DNA from: Telopea speciosissima
Lineage: Eukaryota; Streptophyta; Magnoliopsida; Proteales; Proteaceae
DNA length: 64,000 nt
Reading direction: 5' to 3'
NCBI RefSeq assembly: GCF_018873765.1
Contig: NC_057916.1
Coordinates: forward strand, 12,707,501-12,771,500
The notes beneath the pieces were generated by a model, which saw only the letters and a list, made by a program, of their open reading frames with translations, did no database searches and was not told where the DNA came from. Shown one piece after another: positions 25,733-37,975 of the stretch. The translations under genes and the position numbers were made by a program. How positions within the stretch are numbered: the stretch's first letter is position 1; each line of letters begins with the position of its first letter.

Positions 25733-26454
25733 GTTCAAACCTTGAATAGAAGGTTGTGGTCTGATCTACTAGTATTCTTAATTCGTCAAGGTGCGTTACA
25801 GTCTAGTGGTGATGTGTCTGCTCACACCTACATGGCTTGCTTCTGCATAATCTATTGCTTCTTCTTTTACTGTAGAGTTTGTAGTTGTGAGGCTTGAGCT
25901 GGGATGATTAACATTCCTCCCCTTGGTGATATTCTAACCACCTAATGTGACTCGATCTTTCCTTATTAGCTAGATGTAATTCTCTGATCTTGCCTGAATA
26001 ACATCTAGGAGTAGGGTATGTTCCTCATTAGATTTAGTTACTTTCCATTCCTACTAAATGAACTTAGAATTTCCATGTTCCGTAGCTGTCGTTTTTAGCG
26101 GTTCATATCTTAGGTAGCTTTTATTCTGACGGTAAATAGTTCTTTCCAAGGGACTTCATTCTGCTCTAGGGTTTTTGTCTTGTGCAGGTAACCATTTCTT
26201 GAGAACTTTTACTTTACTTTAGGTAACCCTCTTAATGACCTAAACCCGTGATATGGTGTTTGATTCTTTGATATCAAATGTTAGGCACTTGATTGATACG
26301 CCAAAAGATACAGATATCAATCACCTTTAAAATCAATACAATACCAATATGATATTAGCAAGGATGAGCTCTATTAGACATTTACCCTTGGTTTTCATTA
26401 AAAACTAGTCTATCCCTTGTACATACCATTTAACCGACATAGGACGATCAAGTA

Positions 26455-26638
26455 GAATTTTTATCCTCTGTTGTCTGTTGCCCAAAAAGCATGCTGTCCC
26501 CTCACATGGGCGTGAATGATGATTTAATCACCCCTTGGGCAGTGTGTTCGGGCAAAGTGCTTAAATCGTCCTTTTTCTTCCATGTGAGTGGACAGCACTT
26601 TGCTGTCCAGATAGTGGACAGTAGAGGATAACGATTCC
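26455..26638. mobile_element. 184-bp foldback MITE, 'TTTATC' group
   Basis: The ends are GAATTTTTATCCTCTGTTG and, on the other strand, GGAATCGTTATCCTCTACTG. Flanking 9-mers GATCAAGTA (26446-26454) and GACCAAATA (26639-26647) agree at 7 of 9 positions. The loop holds GGGCAGTGTGTTCGGGCA, almost the same as in the unrelated-arm element at 20390. Confidence 0.75.
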
Positions 26639-27328
26639 GACCAAATATCGTTATTGGTCATCTTCAAAATCGTGCAATATCAGCCGAATCGGACAATCCA
26701 ATACCGCTATCTCTAACCATGCTAATAAGGGCTAGTGAGCCTTAGGGCTAGGATGGTGCTGCTTAGATATATAAATATAAATATATGTAAGACACGAGGA
26801 TTCGTTGCGGTACCGGCACCCTCAAGAATCGGGACGTCAAAGGTCACGCACTCACGCGTGACGCTTGCTTACTTCTGGATCTGTTTCATGTTTCGGTTCT
26901 AATGCACGAGGACTAACCCACCCTCTCTCTCTCTGTCTCTCTGTTTCGCGCGCTCTCTTATCTTTCCAACTTCAAACTACCTTCTTTACCTGCTCTTTTC
27001 TTCTCAAGAACACATGTCGAAACAGATCATGGCTTCACCAACTGCTTCGATTCCATCAGACTCCGAGAATTTTCCCTCGTATCAGAAACGACTCTCTTTC
27101 TTGTTCTTCTCCGAATGATCTGTTCGTTCCCTGGTAAGAATAAAACGCAAAGGTAAAAGGAAAGAAGATTAGAATTCTGTCTCTCCTTCCTTTCCACTCA
27201 ATTCTTTGTTTCTTTCGCGAATTCTGTAATCCATTGCATCGCAGTACTCATCTCCTCGTCCTTCAACCTGAAAAGAGTTTTAAAAAAAAACAGCGAATCT
27301 TGTTTCAAGAAGCAGAACCACACGGAAA

Positions 27329-30300
27329 ATGAAACAGCTCAAAAAACGAGCAAGCTCTTCTTATTTCCCCAAAACCCTAAACCAACCCAGGTCTCTGACG
27401 AGATCTGTCAATTACCTCTTCAAAGAACAGCGTCTTCTCTTCGTTCTCGTAGGCATCCTAATCGCCTCCACCTTCTTCATCCTCCAGCCGACCTTAATGA
27501 GGCTTGGCACAACCTACACTACGATTCCCAGAGAGTTTCCTTCCGGGGTTACCAATCACAAGCAGGTTACATACCCGTTTCGGAATTCTTTGAATTTTGG
27601 AGCTGGTGAGGTTGGGAGACTTCCGGCTGGGATTCAGAGACGATCTTTGCGGGTTGTGGTCACTGGTGGTGCCGGGTTCGTAGGTAGTCATCTTGTTGAT
27701 CAGCTCTTGGATAAAGGGCATTATGTGATTGTAATTGATAATTTTTTCACTGGAAGGAAAGAGAACGTGATGCACCATCTTGGGAATCCAAGATTTGAGC
27801 TTATTAGGCATGATGTGGTGGAGCCAATTCTTTTAGAGGTGGATCAGATTTACCATTTGGCTTGTCCAGCTTCACCTGTTTACTACAAATATAATCCTAT
27901 CAAGACAATTATATCCTTTCTACTGTTATCATGGTTTTCTGAATTTTTCTTTTTGCTATTTTTGTTTCTTTGGGTTTAACATAAAAAGTCTGCGATTGGT
28001 TTCTGTAGTCATTTATTGAAACTTTTAACCATTTATGGTCCTTGACTATGATTACAAAACCAATGTGATGGGAACCCTGAACATGTTGGGCTTGGCGAAA
28101 AGAGTTGGGGCCCGTTTTTTGCTCACCAGCACAAGTGAGGTTTATGGGGACCCGCTAGAGCACCCACAGAAGGAAACATATTGGGGAAATGTGAACCCAA
28201 TCGGTGAGCTGTCATTTATAACTCCATTGTTACTCTTACTTGTCCATTTGTTTATCTACCTTTTCTGTACGTCTGTACAGATTTTCTACGCTTTCTATAC
28301 GTTTCTGGGAAATGTTTTGACTCTTTGGTTGTGTATAGGTGTCCGGACTTGTTATGATGAAGGAAAATGGACAGCTGAAACTTTAGCAATGGATTACCAT
28401 CGAGCCTTAGCAGTTGAGGTAATTGACTCTGATATCACTTGCTGAGCTGTTTTAGAAATATACATCTTGCTACTTGATATGTGAATCATTCTGCTTTTCT
28501 CCCTCCCTCCCTCCCTCTGTGTGAGAGTTGGTACTACTTGTCTTGTTTAAGATCCCCCCCCCCCCCGGCCCTGTTGATTGATGTTCACTGCTTGCATAAA
28601 TTTGGAGGTAAGCCGCATTTTGAATTTTTAGATTAGTATAGTTTGGATTCTATCAGTTCTTCAAAGGGTTCTTGTTTAAGATCTTGTGACCATGTGCAAC
28701 TTGCCATAGTAACCTTTGCGTATCCAACATTTAGTGGATATTCTGATTCTGCATTAGTTTCATAGATGTTTTGACACAGCTATTTGTATTTCTATATGCT
28801 TCAAGAAAAAGAGAAACAAGGTCTGCCAATTTTTAGCTTTTGACAACTCCCATATTGCCAATGGATAATGTATTGACTTGAGAACTAGGAGCAGTATACA
28901 AGGAGGTATGCGAGATTTGGGTTAGATGGCATTTCTGGTCAAAATTTGTCTTTTCAGCGTCCACTTTATTTTTGTTGATGGGGCAATAAATTTCTTATTT
29001 AAGGGCTCAAATGGACTTTGACAAAGGGATCCCTGCTGATCATTTCATTTTTATTTATCATCATCACTGAAGCTGAGTTTACTTGTAATTTGTACCACAG
29101 ACAGAATACGGATGCATAGTGGAGATCTTTTGATTTGAAGCCAGGGAATCATGAAGCCTCTTTTTCCAATTTGGTGAATTGAGCAGTGGAGGCCGTCTTT
29201 AAGAAATTAATGGAACTATGATAATGGGACTTTAAGAAATTAATGGAACTATGATAAGGGAATTCTCTCAACATTTGTATCCAGCAATGTCGGCTGAATT
29301 AATTGGAAGCCAAAGCATCATGAAGCCTCTTTTTCCAATTTGGGGAATTGAGCAGTGGAGGCCGTCTTTAAGGAATTAATGGAACTATGATAAGGGAATT
29401 CTCTCAACATTTCTATCCAGCAATGTTGGCCGAAGATTGTATCAACTTCTACCACAAGTCGATGCAACTTAAATTCAACAAGTAAGAAGGATATACTTTC
29501 TTGGTCTCTACAGGGTATTTTTGAGTATTTTGGTTCAGGTTTAATTATGGCTGCATGATGTTTTGGTATTTTATATCTTGTTGTCTTATTCGATAGATTA
29601 ATTGTTGAAGGTTTCTAGGTTCAGAGTATCTAGGCTTTGTCAAGTAATTGAAGATATGGTTTTATCAATCTATGTACATGTTTAGTTTTAAAGGTCCTTT
29701 GCATCTATCAGCCATATAAATGGTATAAGTCTTTCAGGAGTCATCTGTATTCAATGTATAAGCCATTATAAAATTCAATGAAAGGAGTTCATTAGTCCAA
29801 TGTATTTCATTAAAGGGTGAGTCTGCAAGAACTGAGAAGGCTATATGAGGGGTGGCCAGCTTCATCTATAACAAGAAAATTTGAATGAGAAGATTTGTTT
29901 GAGCTGGAGTTCCACTTGTGAAACCCAAGAAGTACCTAGGTCTCTCTCTCCATCCATTGCATTGTTGCATTTATCAGTCCATATTCTCTTCCTTTGCAAC
30001 CTATAACTTAGGTTCCATCCTTTTAGTAACCCACACCTCAGAGCCAATCATATGACCTACTTTTTGCTGAATCATAAGCTGAAAGGGAAAGGGAGGTATC
30101 ATTGTAGGCTTTAACCAGATTTTGGCGGTGCTTTACAATTAACCTGTCAATATGATACTCTGTGCTATCTCTTGGAGCAATATCCTGTCTCAGATACGGT
30201 AAAAAACTAGTTGAGATGAGTGAAAATGAAATGTTTGTTAGAAGTAGGAAAGTCTACTTTGGTTTATAATCCAATGCTTATTCTGTTGTCTTGTTCTATT

Positions 30301-33300
30301 TTTCCTTGATAAGTAAAAGACTTTAGAAGATTCTCTGTTGCAGTTATGTGTAGGAATAATTAGATATATTATATAATATGCGTTTCTTTTTTATCCTTAT
30401 ATTGTTAGAGTTGTCGTTAGCAGTAGAAGTAGAGTTTGCGTTCAATGTTAATTCAGTTTTAGAGTTTGAATAGGTTTGGTTTCTTGTTCACAACTCTTTA
30501 AATAGATGCATGTAGTCCATCGTTGGACAGATTGAGATTTGGAATGAAAAGTTTGAGTTGATACCATTGGCTGCCAATAGCTGGGCATCCCTCTCTCTCG
30601 TCTCAGGTACAATCAATCCATACTCTTCCTTTATTTTCTTCTGTTATCCCGAGTTCTTCCATTATCAACAACAACAACAACAACAAACTCAGCCTTTATC
30701 CCAACTTGGGGTCTGCTACATGGATCCAAACAAAACAAAGTAGGGAAAACTGAGGCCTAAACAGAAAAGGGGAATAAAGAGATGGGAAATGAAATGACAA
30801 ATGACAAATGAAAAAATGGAAAACAAAAAGGAAATGAAAGATGAAATTAAGAGGAAAGAGGCACAGCCCAGCAAGTCAGGAGAATCTCAGCTAAATGGGC
30901 TCTGCTACATGGATCCTATCCCCAATAGGCTCTATCCGAAGTCATAGTTGGTACAAGACCTTGACTATGCAAGTCCTTCCTCACAACTTCTCCTATGGTT
31001 ATTTTAGGCCTGCCTCTAGCTCTTTTAGCTCCTTCAATCGGAATCATATCACTCCTCCTTACAAGGACGTCCCTAGGCCTTCGTTGAACATGACCATACC
31101 ACCTCAAACAACTCTCAATAGAGAGGGTTTCATTGATATCATTACGGAAGGAGATCCAGCTACTATCAATGCCTGGCTGTCTTCCAATAAAGGCAGCCCT
31201 TGGAGGTTCACTCATGTTATTAGAGACATCAAGTTTTTGGCTTCTCAAGTTAACTGCTTGTTCCAGTGAAAGCTAAGATCAGCTAGTGTCCTGGCAAAGA
31301 GGCTGGCCAAGAAAATGGTTCATAGATCGAGTTGGTTTTGGGATGTTTTTCGCCCCTGGCTCACTAGTTTTGTATATTCTGTTTTATTTCCTAGTGTATG
31401 TTCTGGGCCTTTTAGAATTGGAGCTTCATATTTTGTCTTGGGTTTTCTACTATTTCCATTTTATTGTACTTAGATTGTTATTATTTTGTCTCAAAAAAAG
31501 TTATAACAATAAAGTTATAAAAAAAGGTAAAGTAGATTAAAAGAGATTTTTATGGGATTGCCCTGAAGAGTGATACCATCTTGTTGATTGAACTCTATTT
31601 GGAAGTTTAAGGATCAATAAGTTAGGTCTTAGAACAATGCATTATTTAGTAAGTGGCTGGTGAATTTTGCTGAAGAAAATAGTCATTTGGAGGTCAGTTA
31701 TTAGTTTTTTCTGATCTTGGCGGTCGGTTATTGATACTGGGTATGGAAGCAAGATGTCCATTCATATCAGAGTTTTGAAGTCTCATGTGCATACTTTGTG
31801 TGTCTGGTTGGCTACACTTGATGAGTTTGACAAACGTTGTCTCCTTCAGGATCAAGAGAGGTGACTGAATTACTTTTTTGGGAGTTTATATGTTAAGAGA
31901 TGTGTGGCATGTGCCTGATGAGGGGACCTACTGACGCCAGGAAGGTTGATTAGTTGATCAAACTATAATCAAAAAGTTGTCATACACATATCAGCCCCCT
32001 TGAAGATCCATGTATGGGGATCAAAGACCAAATCCTTTTTCTTGACCTTGATTGGTAACGTGAGATGGATTTCCTGAGGCATTCATCTAGTGGCCCCCCC
32101 CCCCCCCCTTTCTTCCACCTGAGACATTTGTCATTTGAACCCTTACCTTGAAAATATCCTTAATGCTGATAGTTTGCTATCAAGGAAGAAAGTAATGGTC
32201 AACTACGTCATCTGGACACTTCAAAATAGAAGTCATGACCTGCACTTCATGGTTATGAAATATTTTAAAGTTGTATCCTTGCTACACCTGTGTACCGATG
32301 AAGGTCCGTGCTTTTGTATGGTAAATATTGATGTGGTAGTAAACTTCTGTTGTCTTGCAGCTTTTGATGAAGATTTGATCAATTAACTTCTTAACAATCT
32401 TTGTCCATCAAAGTGATGACATTTGGATGTTTGGCCTGTTCAAGACTTCAGCAAGATTTTTCATTACTAGAACAGCACTCATGAGCTTGTTAACTGATAT
32501 ACCTTAAGTGCCCTCTTGTTTTGGTCATTTATCCTTAAGATTTTTTAAGGAAACAATCAAAAAATAAGTGGATTTCTATCACCTTGATGATTCTTTTGCA
32601 ACAACCTACTTATCCTCGTAGCAACTACTTGGGTTCGGTGATATGAATCCTGTCCTGGCATTCCACAAGGTTGGCCTAAAAGTTTCTTGATTCATGTCTG
32701 CTGACTTTTTATTTGTGCTTGGACTTTATACTCCATGGACCAGGGTGCAACTGTTTTATAGTTCTTCCTTTCCTTCCAAAAATACACGCTAACTTCTATG
32801 ACATGTGACTGATTTGAGACAGTGAATACACAAATTGACATTCGCTGTTGTTTAGGTGGTTTAATATTTTGGCTATTTTCCAAAGAAAGCTTTTTAAATG
32901 TGTTGTTACATAGAAAATAAATGTTTTTTATATGTGTTAATCCATTATATGCCTGATTATGTAACCTATTAAAAGCATATCCAAGGTCAACGAAAGATTA
33001 AAGCTTTTAAGCTACTTAAATTTTACTTCCAGGTCCACATACCCTCTTTTTCATGGTTTACTATGCCATTGTGAATATATTGTAATGCTTCTGTACATAT
33101 TTTCTTTGACCCTTTGGGCCCCATATAACAAGAACATTTATATCAGTGCATCAATGTTCTGTACTGAGAGTGTGCATGCTAAGAAAATTTTATAATGGAA
33201 CCTACCGCCATGTCATACAGCATAGTATGTGGTTGAATGAAGCGATGGATGAGTACAGATGTAAAGTTCATATTTTGTGCAGTGTCTTTGTCTGCAAAAA

Positions 33301-34895
33301 AATTTTGGGACCATTTTGGTTTGCTATGATCTGATTATGTAAGGAAGATCCTCCATTGTTTGCTTGTCTTAGAAGTCCTTTATCTGCTAGCCTTTTCACT
33401 GCCTAAATGGACATTTTGATGTTAGGAAAATGCTCCACACAAAACGATTCTGCAGGATTTATTGAGAAGATTAGAAGGGTAATCTGAGGTTTTTCTTTTG
33501 CAGGTGCGTATTGCCCACATTTTTAACACATATGGACCCCGTATGTGTATAGATGATGGACGTGTGGTCAGCAATTTTGTTGCCCAGGTTTGTTCTCTCT
33601 AACAGTTCTTTAGTTAGGCTTTGATAATACGATGAATTCTGAAATTAGGATATTTGAACATTCTATTGTCGAGAAGATTTTCCAACTGTCATACCTTGCA
33701 GGTCCTTCGTAAACAACCAATGACAGTATATGGTAATGGAAATCAAACACGAAGTTTCCAATATATATCTGACCTGGTAATCCTCAAATTTATCTTATTA
33801 AATGTTTGTTTTATGCATGCATTTATTTTCCCATTGGGATTGGGGGGAAGGGGGTCGTTATCTGTTAATATTAGTTATGCATGCTATCTTTCTTTTGAGT
33901 CTTTGAGATTACCAATTGTTTGAGATTACTGCACACGATGCGTGCCTGCTATGCTATAAATTATCTGATTTTTTTTTAATCTGTCAATCTCTCATTGATG
34001 ATACTTGTAAATCTTTTAAGATGATCCTAAATAGAAAGGTAGGAAGCGTGGTATTATTTTATCTCAGTTGGAAAAATATTACTTATTTTTAATGCTTAAG
34101 TAGGGGAATAGATGGCAACTTCTTTCTTTTGCTTCTCTTTGCCATGATATCTTCTCATGGTTTTTTTTTAATTTTTTTATGGATGGAGCAGTGCATCAAC
34201 TAGTTGCCCTTTTTGGTAAATAGTAATTATTTATGACTATTAAAGAGATCAAAACCTCACAAATATCATTTTATTTGAACATATAGAGCATGTGCATATT
34301 ACTTAAAATAAAGTTCATATTAGTGGCTGATTTTTCTGTGATTTACCATCCAATTAGAAATTGAATGTTCGTGACTGCTATTTTGGGTGGGTGGTTGTTT
34401 CTTTCTGGATCTCATCGCATGTTTCCATTCAATGTCAAAATGTTGCAGATATATAATAGAGTTGAGAGTTCTTAAAATTTTCAGGATACAAAATAGTGTG
34501 CTAAGGTTTCTTGTTATAGGTTGATGGACTGGTTGCACTAATGGAAGGCGAGCATGTTGGACCATTCAATTTGGGTAACCCGGGTGAATTCACCATGTTA
34601 GAGCTTGCTGAGGTAGGTAATTTTTGGATGGTATTATGGGACATAGTTTGGCTTGCTTAGCTACAAGTTTCTTTTGCAATCAATAAAGTTTTAACTGTCA
34701 ATGCAGGTTGTCAAGGAGACAATTGACTCTAGTGCAACCATTGAATTCAAAGCAAACACCGCAGATGATCCACATAAAAGGAAACCAGATATCTCCAAAG
34801 CTAAGGAGCTGCTGAAGTGGGAGCCAAAGATTTCATTGAGGCAAGGCCTTCGTTTAATGGTTACTGATTTCCAGAAACGTATCCTAGAGTGCTGA
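27329..34895 (+). CDS. UXS: UDP-glucuronic acid decarboxylase (UDP-xylose synthase), type II membrane form, seven exons
   Basis: The enzyme converts UDP-glucuronate to UDP-xylose with bound NAD+, supplying xylose for cell-wall xylan and xyloglucan in the Golgi. Exons: 27329-27910, 28056-28203, 28339-28418, 33504-33587, 33702-33776, 34520-34612 and 34707-34895. They make 1251 nt and 416 residues. A cytosolic basic N-terminus precedes a single membrane anchor (about 36-54). The nucleotide-binding loop GGAGFVG is at 113-119, and the catalytic YxxxK is Tyr249 to Lys253. The segments [47 protein letters not shown] and DDPHKRKPD are family hallmarks. Odd points are Trp254 after the catalytic Lys (usually Arg), His275 in VRIAHIF (usually Arg), and a C-terminus ending RILEC, shorter than remembered homologues. 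Intron 1 is AT-AC; intron 3 is 5.1 kb. Rearranged fragments of this gene lie 2-5 kb upstream. No broken frame or splice site is seen. Confidence 0.93.
27911..28055 (+). other. U12-type AT-AC intron (UXS intron 1)
   Basis: The intron begins ATATCCTTTC at 27911, an exact match to the U12 5' splice consensus. It ends AC at 28054-28055. The U12 branch-like element TCCTTGAC lies at 28039-28046, so its A is 10 nt before the end, the usual spacing. Joining ATT to AAA across it restores the conserved protein stretch [15 protein letters not shown] in phase 0. No GT-AG alternative preserves the conserved sequence. Confidence 0.88.
29138..29433 (+). repeat. Tandem duplication in UXS intron 3
   Basis: A unit beginning 'gaagcc' and running through 'catgaagcctctttttccaa' and 'agcagtggaggccgtcttta' occurs at 29138-29307 and again at 29308-29433. 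The first copy has an additional internal repeat of about 34 bp ('ttaatggaactatgataa'). Confidence 0.7.
30660..31110 (-). mobile_element. RTE-like LINE 3' end, 5'-truncated, in UXS intron 3
   Basis: On the minus strand the sequence encodes [32 protein letters not shown] and [16 protein letters not shown]. This is the C-terminal tail of the RTE-type reverse transcriptase widespread in plants. It ends in a (TTG)n tail, seen on the plus strand as a CAA run at 30664-30687. Only the last part of the element is present. Three plus-strand relatives lie at 53573, 55419 and 62485. Confidence 0.75.
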
Positions 34896-34935
34896 AGGTC
34901 TCTAGGATATATTTCTGGAAATCCATAACCATTAA
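34854..34935. repeat. Inverted repeat enclosing the UXS stop codon
   Basis: The arms 34854-34889 and 34900-34935 are complementary at 32 of 36 positions, with a 10-nt loop that contains the TGA stop (34893-34895). The left arm encodes the last residues of UXS; the right arm is its mirror in the 3' untranslated region. A stable hairpin is expected in the mRNA. Confidence 0.85.
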
Positions 34936-35683
34936 TGGAAAACATGCCATGACCCCACAAGAAGGTTTTTTTTTTGTTTTCCAAAATTTTTTGAACATGT
35001 CAGCTGCTTCTATGATGAGGAGATTTTGTTTTAATTCCTAGTATGTTTGTTTTTTTTGATATATTTCTTCATGATCTGTATAGTTCCTGGAACCACAGTC
35101 ATCCATAATTCCTCCTGATGACGTGTAATACTTTTTGCTTTATCAGAAGGCTACAAGCTTGTATTCTAGAATTTTACTGGGCAGAGATCTAGTGTAAAAG
35201 TTTACCCATAATCATTAAGAAACAGAAAATCCTTCATAGCAGGTAGTACATATTTAATTGGTCTATTCATCTTCTTGATTTTGTTGCAGGGCTTGTTCGG
35301 CTTACCTTCCAATCTATCCTATTGCTTTAACAAAGAAGTAAAATCCTGTACTCTTTAACTATTCCTAAAAACTGTTAAAATGTTGGGATTGTATCAAATC
35401 ATAAAGAGATAAGGTTCATCTCAGAAAGTTTCAAAACTCAGACTCGGGCATAAAATCAGTCAATATACCTTTTTCCAAAACCAGGGTAAATCGGAATCAG
35501 GCAATGCACCTTTGGTGATTTTGCAATAACTGAGGGAAACGTCACTCTCTCTGGCCTTGCAATTCATCCAGCAAGAGCCTAAAGGGTCAAAGTAACTCAT
35601 GAAGTGATTTTGCTTCTGATTGGGTCAAAACACACGCAACCGCCAAAGGTTGTTTTGAGTGATAGGAAAAATTATTTTAAGGG

Positions 35684-35854
35684 AAGCAGTTTTCTGTACG
35701 GGAGTGTGGCCTATGCCAATGCCAGCACTCCCGTCTGTCTATCTCTCTCCTCCTTAAAACAAGGGGGTAGAGGTGTCTTGTCAAATGGGGAGGAGAGAGA
35801 TAGACTCATGGGAGTGTTGGCAGAGGCCACACTCCTGGACAGAGATCTTTGTCC
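35684..35854. mobile_element. 171-bp foldback MITE
   Basis: The arms GGGAGTGTGGCCTATGCCAA (left) and TTGGCAGAGGCCACACTCC (right) are mirrored, as are further 'tctatctctctcctcc' segments. Flanking 9-mers TTTTAAGGG (35675-35683) and TTTTAACTT (35855-35863) agree at 6 of 9 positions, so the target duplication is uncertain. Confidence 0.65.
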
Positions 35855-35951
35855 TTTTAACTTATGGGGAGTTATTTAAGTCATGGGTCACTATGACCCC
35901 ATTTGTTTAGAAGTGATTTACGTGGGGCGAGAAAATTGGGATGGCAAAATA

Positions 35952-36526
35952 CTGATGTGACACTTCAAAACCCATGAAAGAGACTTTGTTTATTGTTCAT
36001 GAGCAAAGAAACTTTACTTCAACATTTTTATTCCAACAAAACCTCACCAACATGTGGGTCCCATCTTTCCTACAATCCCATATTCTCACCCTTTTTCTTT
36101 TTTTTTGATCAATCCCACATTCCCACCCCACCTTCCCCTGGACAAACGGGGGCCTACAAGAAAGAGTTTAGGTGTACTATCCACATGGGGGACAGGTAGG
36201 GACAGATCTGAACCCTCTATGGGGGTGTGGGACGGAAAAATGCTGATGTGACACTTCAAAATCCCATGAAAGAGATTTTGGTTACTATTCATGAGAAAAG
36301 AAACTTTACTTCCACATTTTCATTCCAACAAAACCTCACCAACATGTGGATCCCGTCTTCCCTACAATCCCATATTCTCACCTTTTTTTTTTGTTGATCA
36401 ATCCCACATTCTCACCCCACCTTCCCCTGGAAAAACAGGGGCCTACAAGAAAGAGTTCAGATCTGCTACCCACATGGGGACGGGTGGGGACAGATCTGAA
36501 CCCTCCATGGGGGTGTGGGACCCACG
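35952..36526 (+). repeat. Tandem duplication, unit about 290 bp
   Basis: Units 35952-36242 and 36243-36526 are colinear ('ctgatgtgacacttcaaaa', 'ccaacaaaacctcaccaaca' and 'cctacaatcccatattctca' are shared). Divergence is modest. Neither unit codes for a recognisable protein. Confidence 0.8.
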
Positions 36527-36713
36527 CAAGTGATCTCTCTTCATCGTAAGTAAAGAGAGAGACTCGGGATTCCATCCCGTATTGTGATAATCTGTCAAAA
36601 AAATAAAATAAAAAAAGGTATAATTGCACCACTGCCCCTCAACCCCACAATACCCGGTTCCAGTCCATGCCTCTTCTCAATGCCACTTTTTTAATTTGTA
36701 TTCCTTTTTCTCT

Positions 36714-36843
36714 GTTTTTTTAATTTTTAAGTGCAATTCAAGGGCCGATCGGCCATCAACTCTATCATGCTAAGGAGACTTGAACCACAGATCAAGCTCC
36801 TATCTCCCAAGGGAGTAACGAACCATCAAGCCTTGGATCAACG
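36714..36843 (-). mobile_element. tRNA-derived SINE, short form (family also at 61528)
   Basis: On the minus strand it reads GATCCAAGGCTTGATGG, GTTACTCCCTTGGGAG, the B-box-like GTGGTTCAAGTCTCCTTAGC, then GTTGATGGCC and CCCTTGAATTGCAC, and ends in an A-rich tail. It matches the copy at 61528-61761 but lacks that copy's middle of about 120 bp. Flanking CCTTTTTCTCT (36703-36713) and CCTTTTCCTCT (36844-36854) form an 11-bp target duplication with one mismatch. Confidence 0.75.
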
Positions 36844-37810
36844 CCTTTTCCTCTTCACACTATAGTGGTTGTTGCATATAAATTCATCACAGTGGAACCT
36901 ATATACCCTTTTTATTATTTCTTAATTATCAAGATAATCATGAAATCCATTATCACTTTAAAGTAAAGAACCAGTTTATATATAGACTATGTACCTCTTT
37001 CTTTTTTTTTAATATAAGAAAAAGTGGGCAAAATTATGGCTCGTGATAGAAAAGGAAGGCAAGTTAATTGTAACATAATTAGGCTCTTAAGGGAAAAATA
37101 ACCCATTTAATGGTACAAGTTGGGGAAAGATTGTTGGCATGGTAGACACAGAGACCAAAAGAAAAAAAAATATCTGTATGCTCAGCTATGATAAACACAA
37201 ACCATGGAAGAGAAGATAAAGATGGAGAGGATAAGGAGAGGAGGAGAGGAAGATTCAAAAAAGAAAAAGAGCCATTGATTAATAAAAGACCTCACATCAT
37301 TTAAACTAGTGATTATAAAACAAATGGCTTCAATTAGACCCACCTAACATTAGAAAGGGAAGGAAATCAGGGAGAGGGTTGGTCAGGAGAGAAAGCTGAA
37401 GAATCGTGATTCTTTTGGACACTCTAGCTCAGTGCTTTCTTTGAGGGGGATAAGGAAGAGATTTAAAGGGTCAAAAAAAGAAAGAAAGAAAAAAAGAATC
37501 GGATTCGATAAGATTGTGGAATGAGAACATGAGATATTAATAGAGAAGGAAAGTAGCTTTGTGTCCCATTCATCCAGAGACACCCAAAAACCATTCTTGT
37601 ATTCTACAGGGTTATGGGTGCGAGGGAGCATTTGTTCCCTTAAGAATCTGGTTTTTATACTGAAGCTTCTCAACAATTAGTCCTCTACTCTCTTGATTAT
37701 GGTTTTGTCAATCTTTTGATTCGATTCTCTTTCAAAGAACACTTTCTCACTAAATATCGAAGGGGGAAAAACCCTCAGTTGATTAGTGTTATATATATTT
37801 ACATATAAAC

Positions 37811-37975
37811 GAGGGCAGGCGTGGGTGCAATGTTAAGGTTGCTCCATTACAGTCTAGTGGTTGCGGGTTCAAGTCAGGAAACAGCCTCTCTGTGAAGTGA
37901 GGGGATAAGACTACGTATATTATGACCCTCCCTAGACCCTAGAATAGTGAGAGTTTCGTGTACTTGGGTACTACG
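37811..37975 (+). mobile_element. Au SINE, full-length with perfect 17-bp target duplication
   Basis: It contains the Au-family landmarks TTAAGGTTGCTCCATTA, TAGTGGTTGCGGGTTCAAGT (tRNA-like B box), GAAACAGCCTCT, ACCCTCCCTAGACC and a terminal GTACTTGGGTACTACG. It is flanked by exact copies of TATATTTACATATAAAC (37794-37810 and 37976-37992). Au SINEs are tRNA-derived non-autonomous retroposons found across flowering plants. The exact duplication points to a fairly recent insertion. Confidence 0.92.

Noticed and set aside
37383-37676. 97-codon minus-strand open frame
   Set aside because: No domain, low-complexity composition, and no supporting context.
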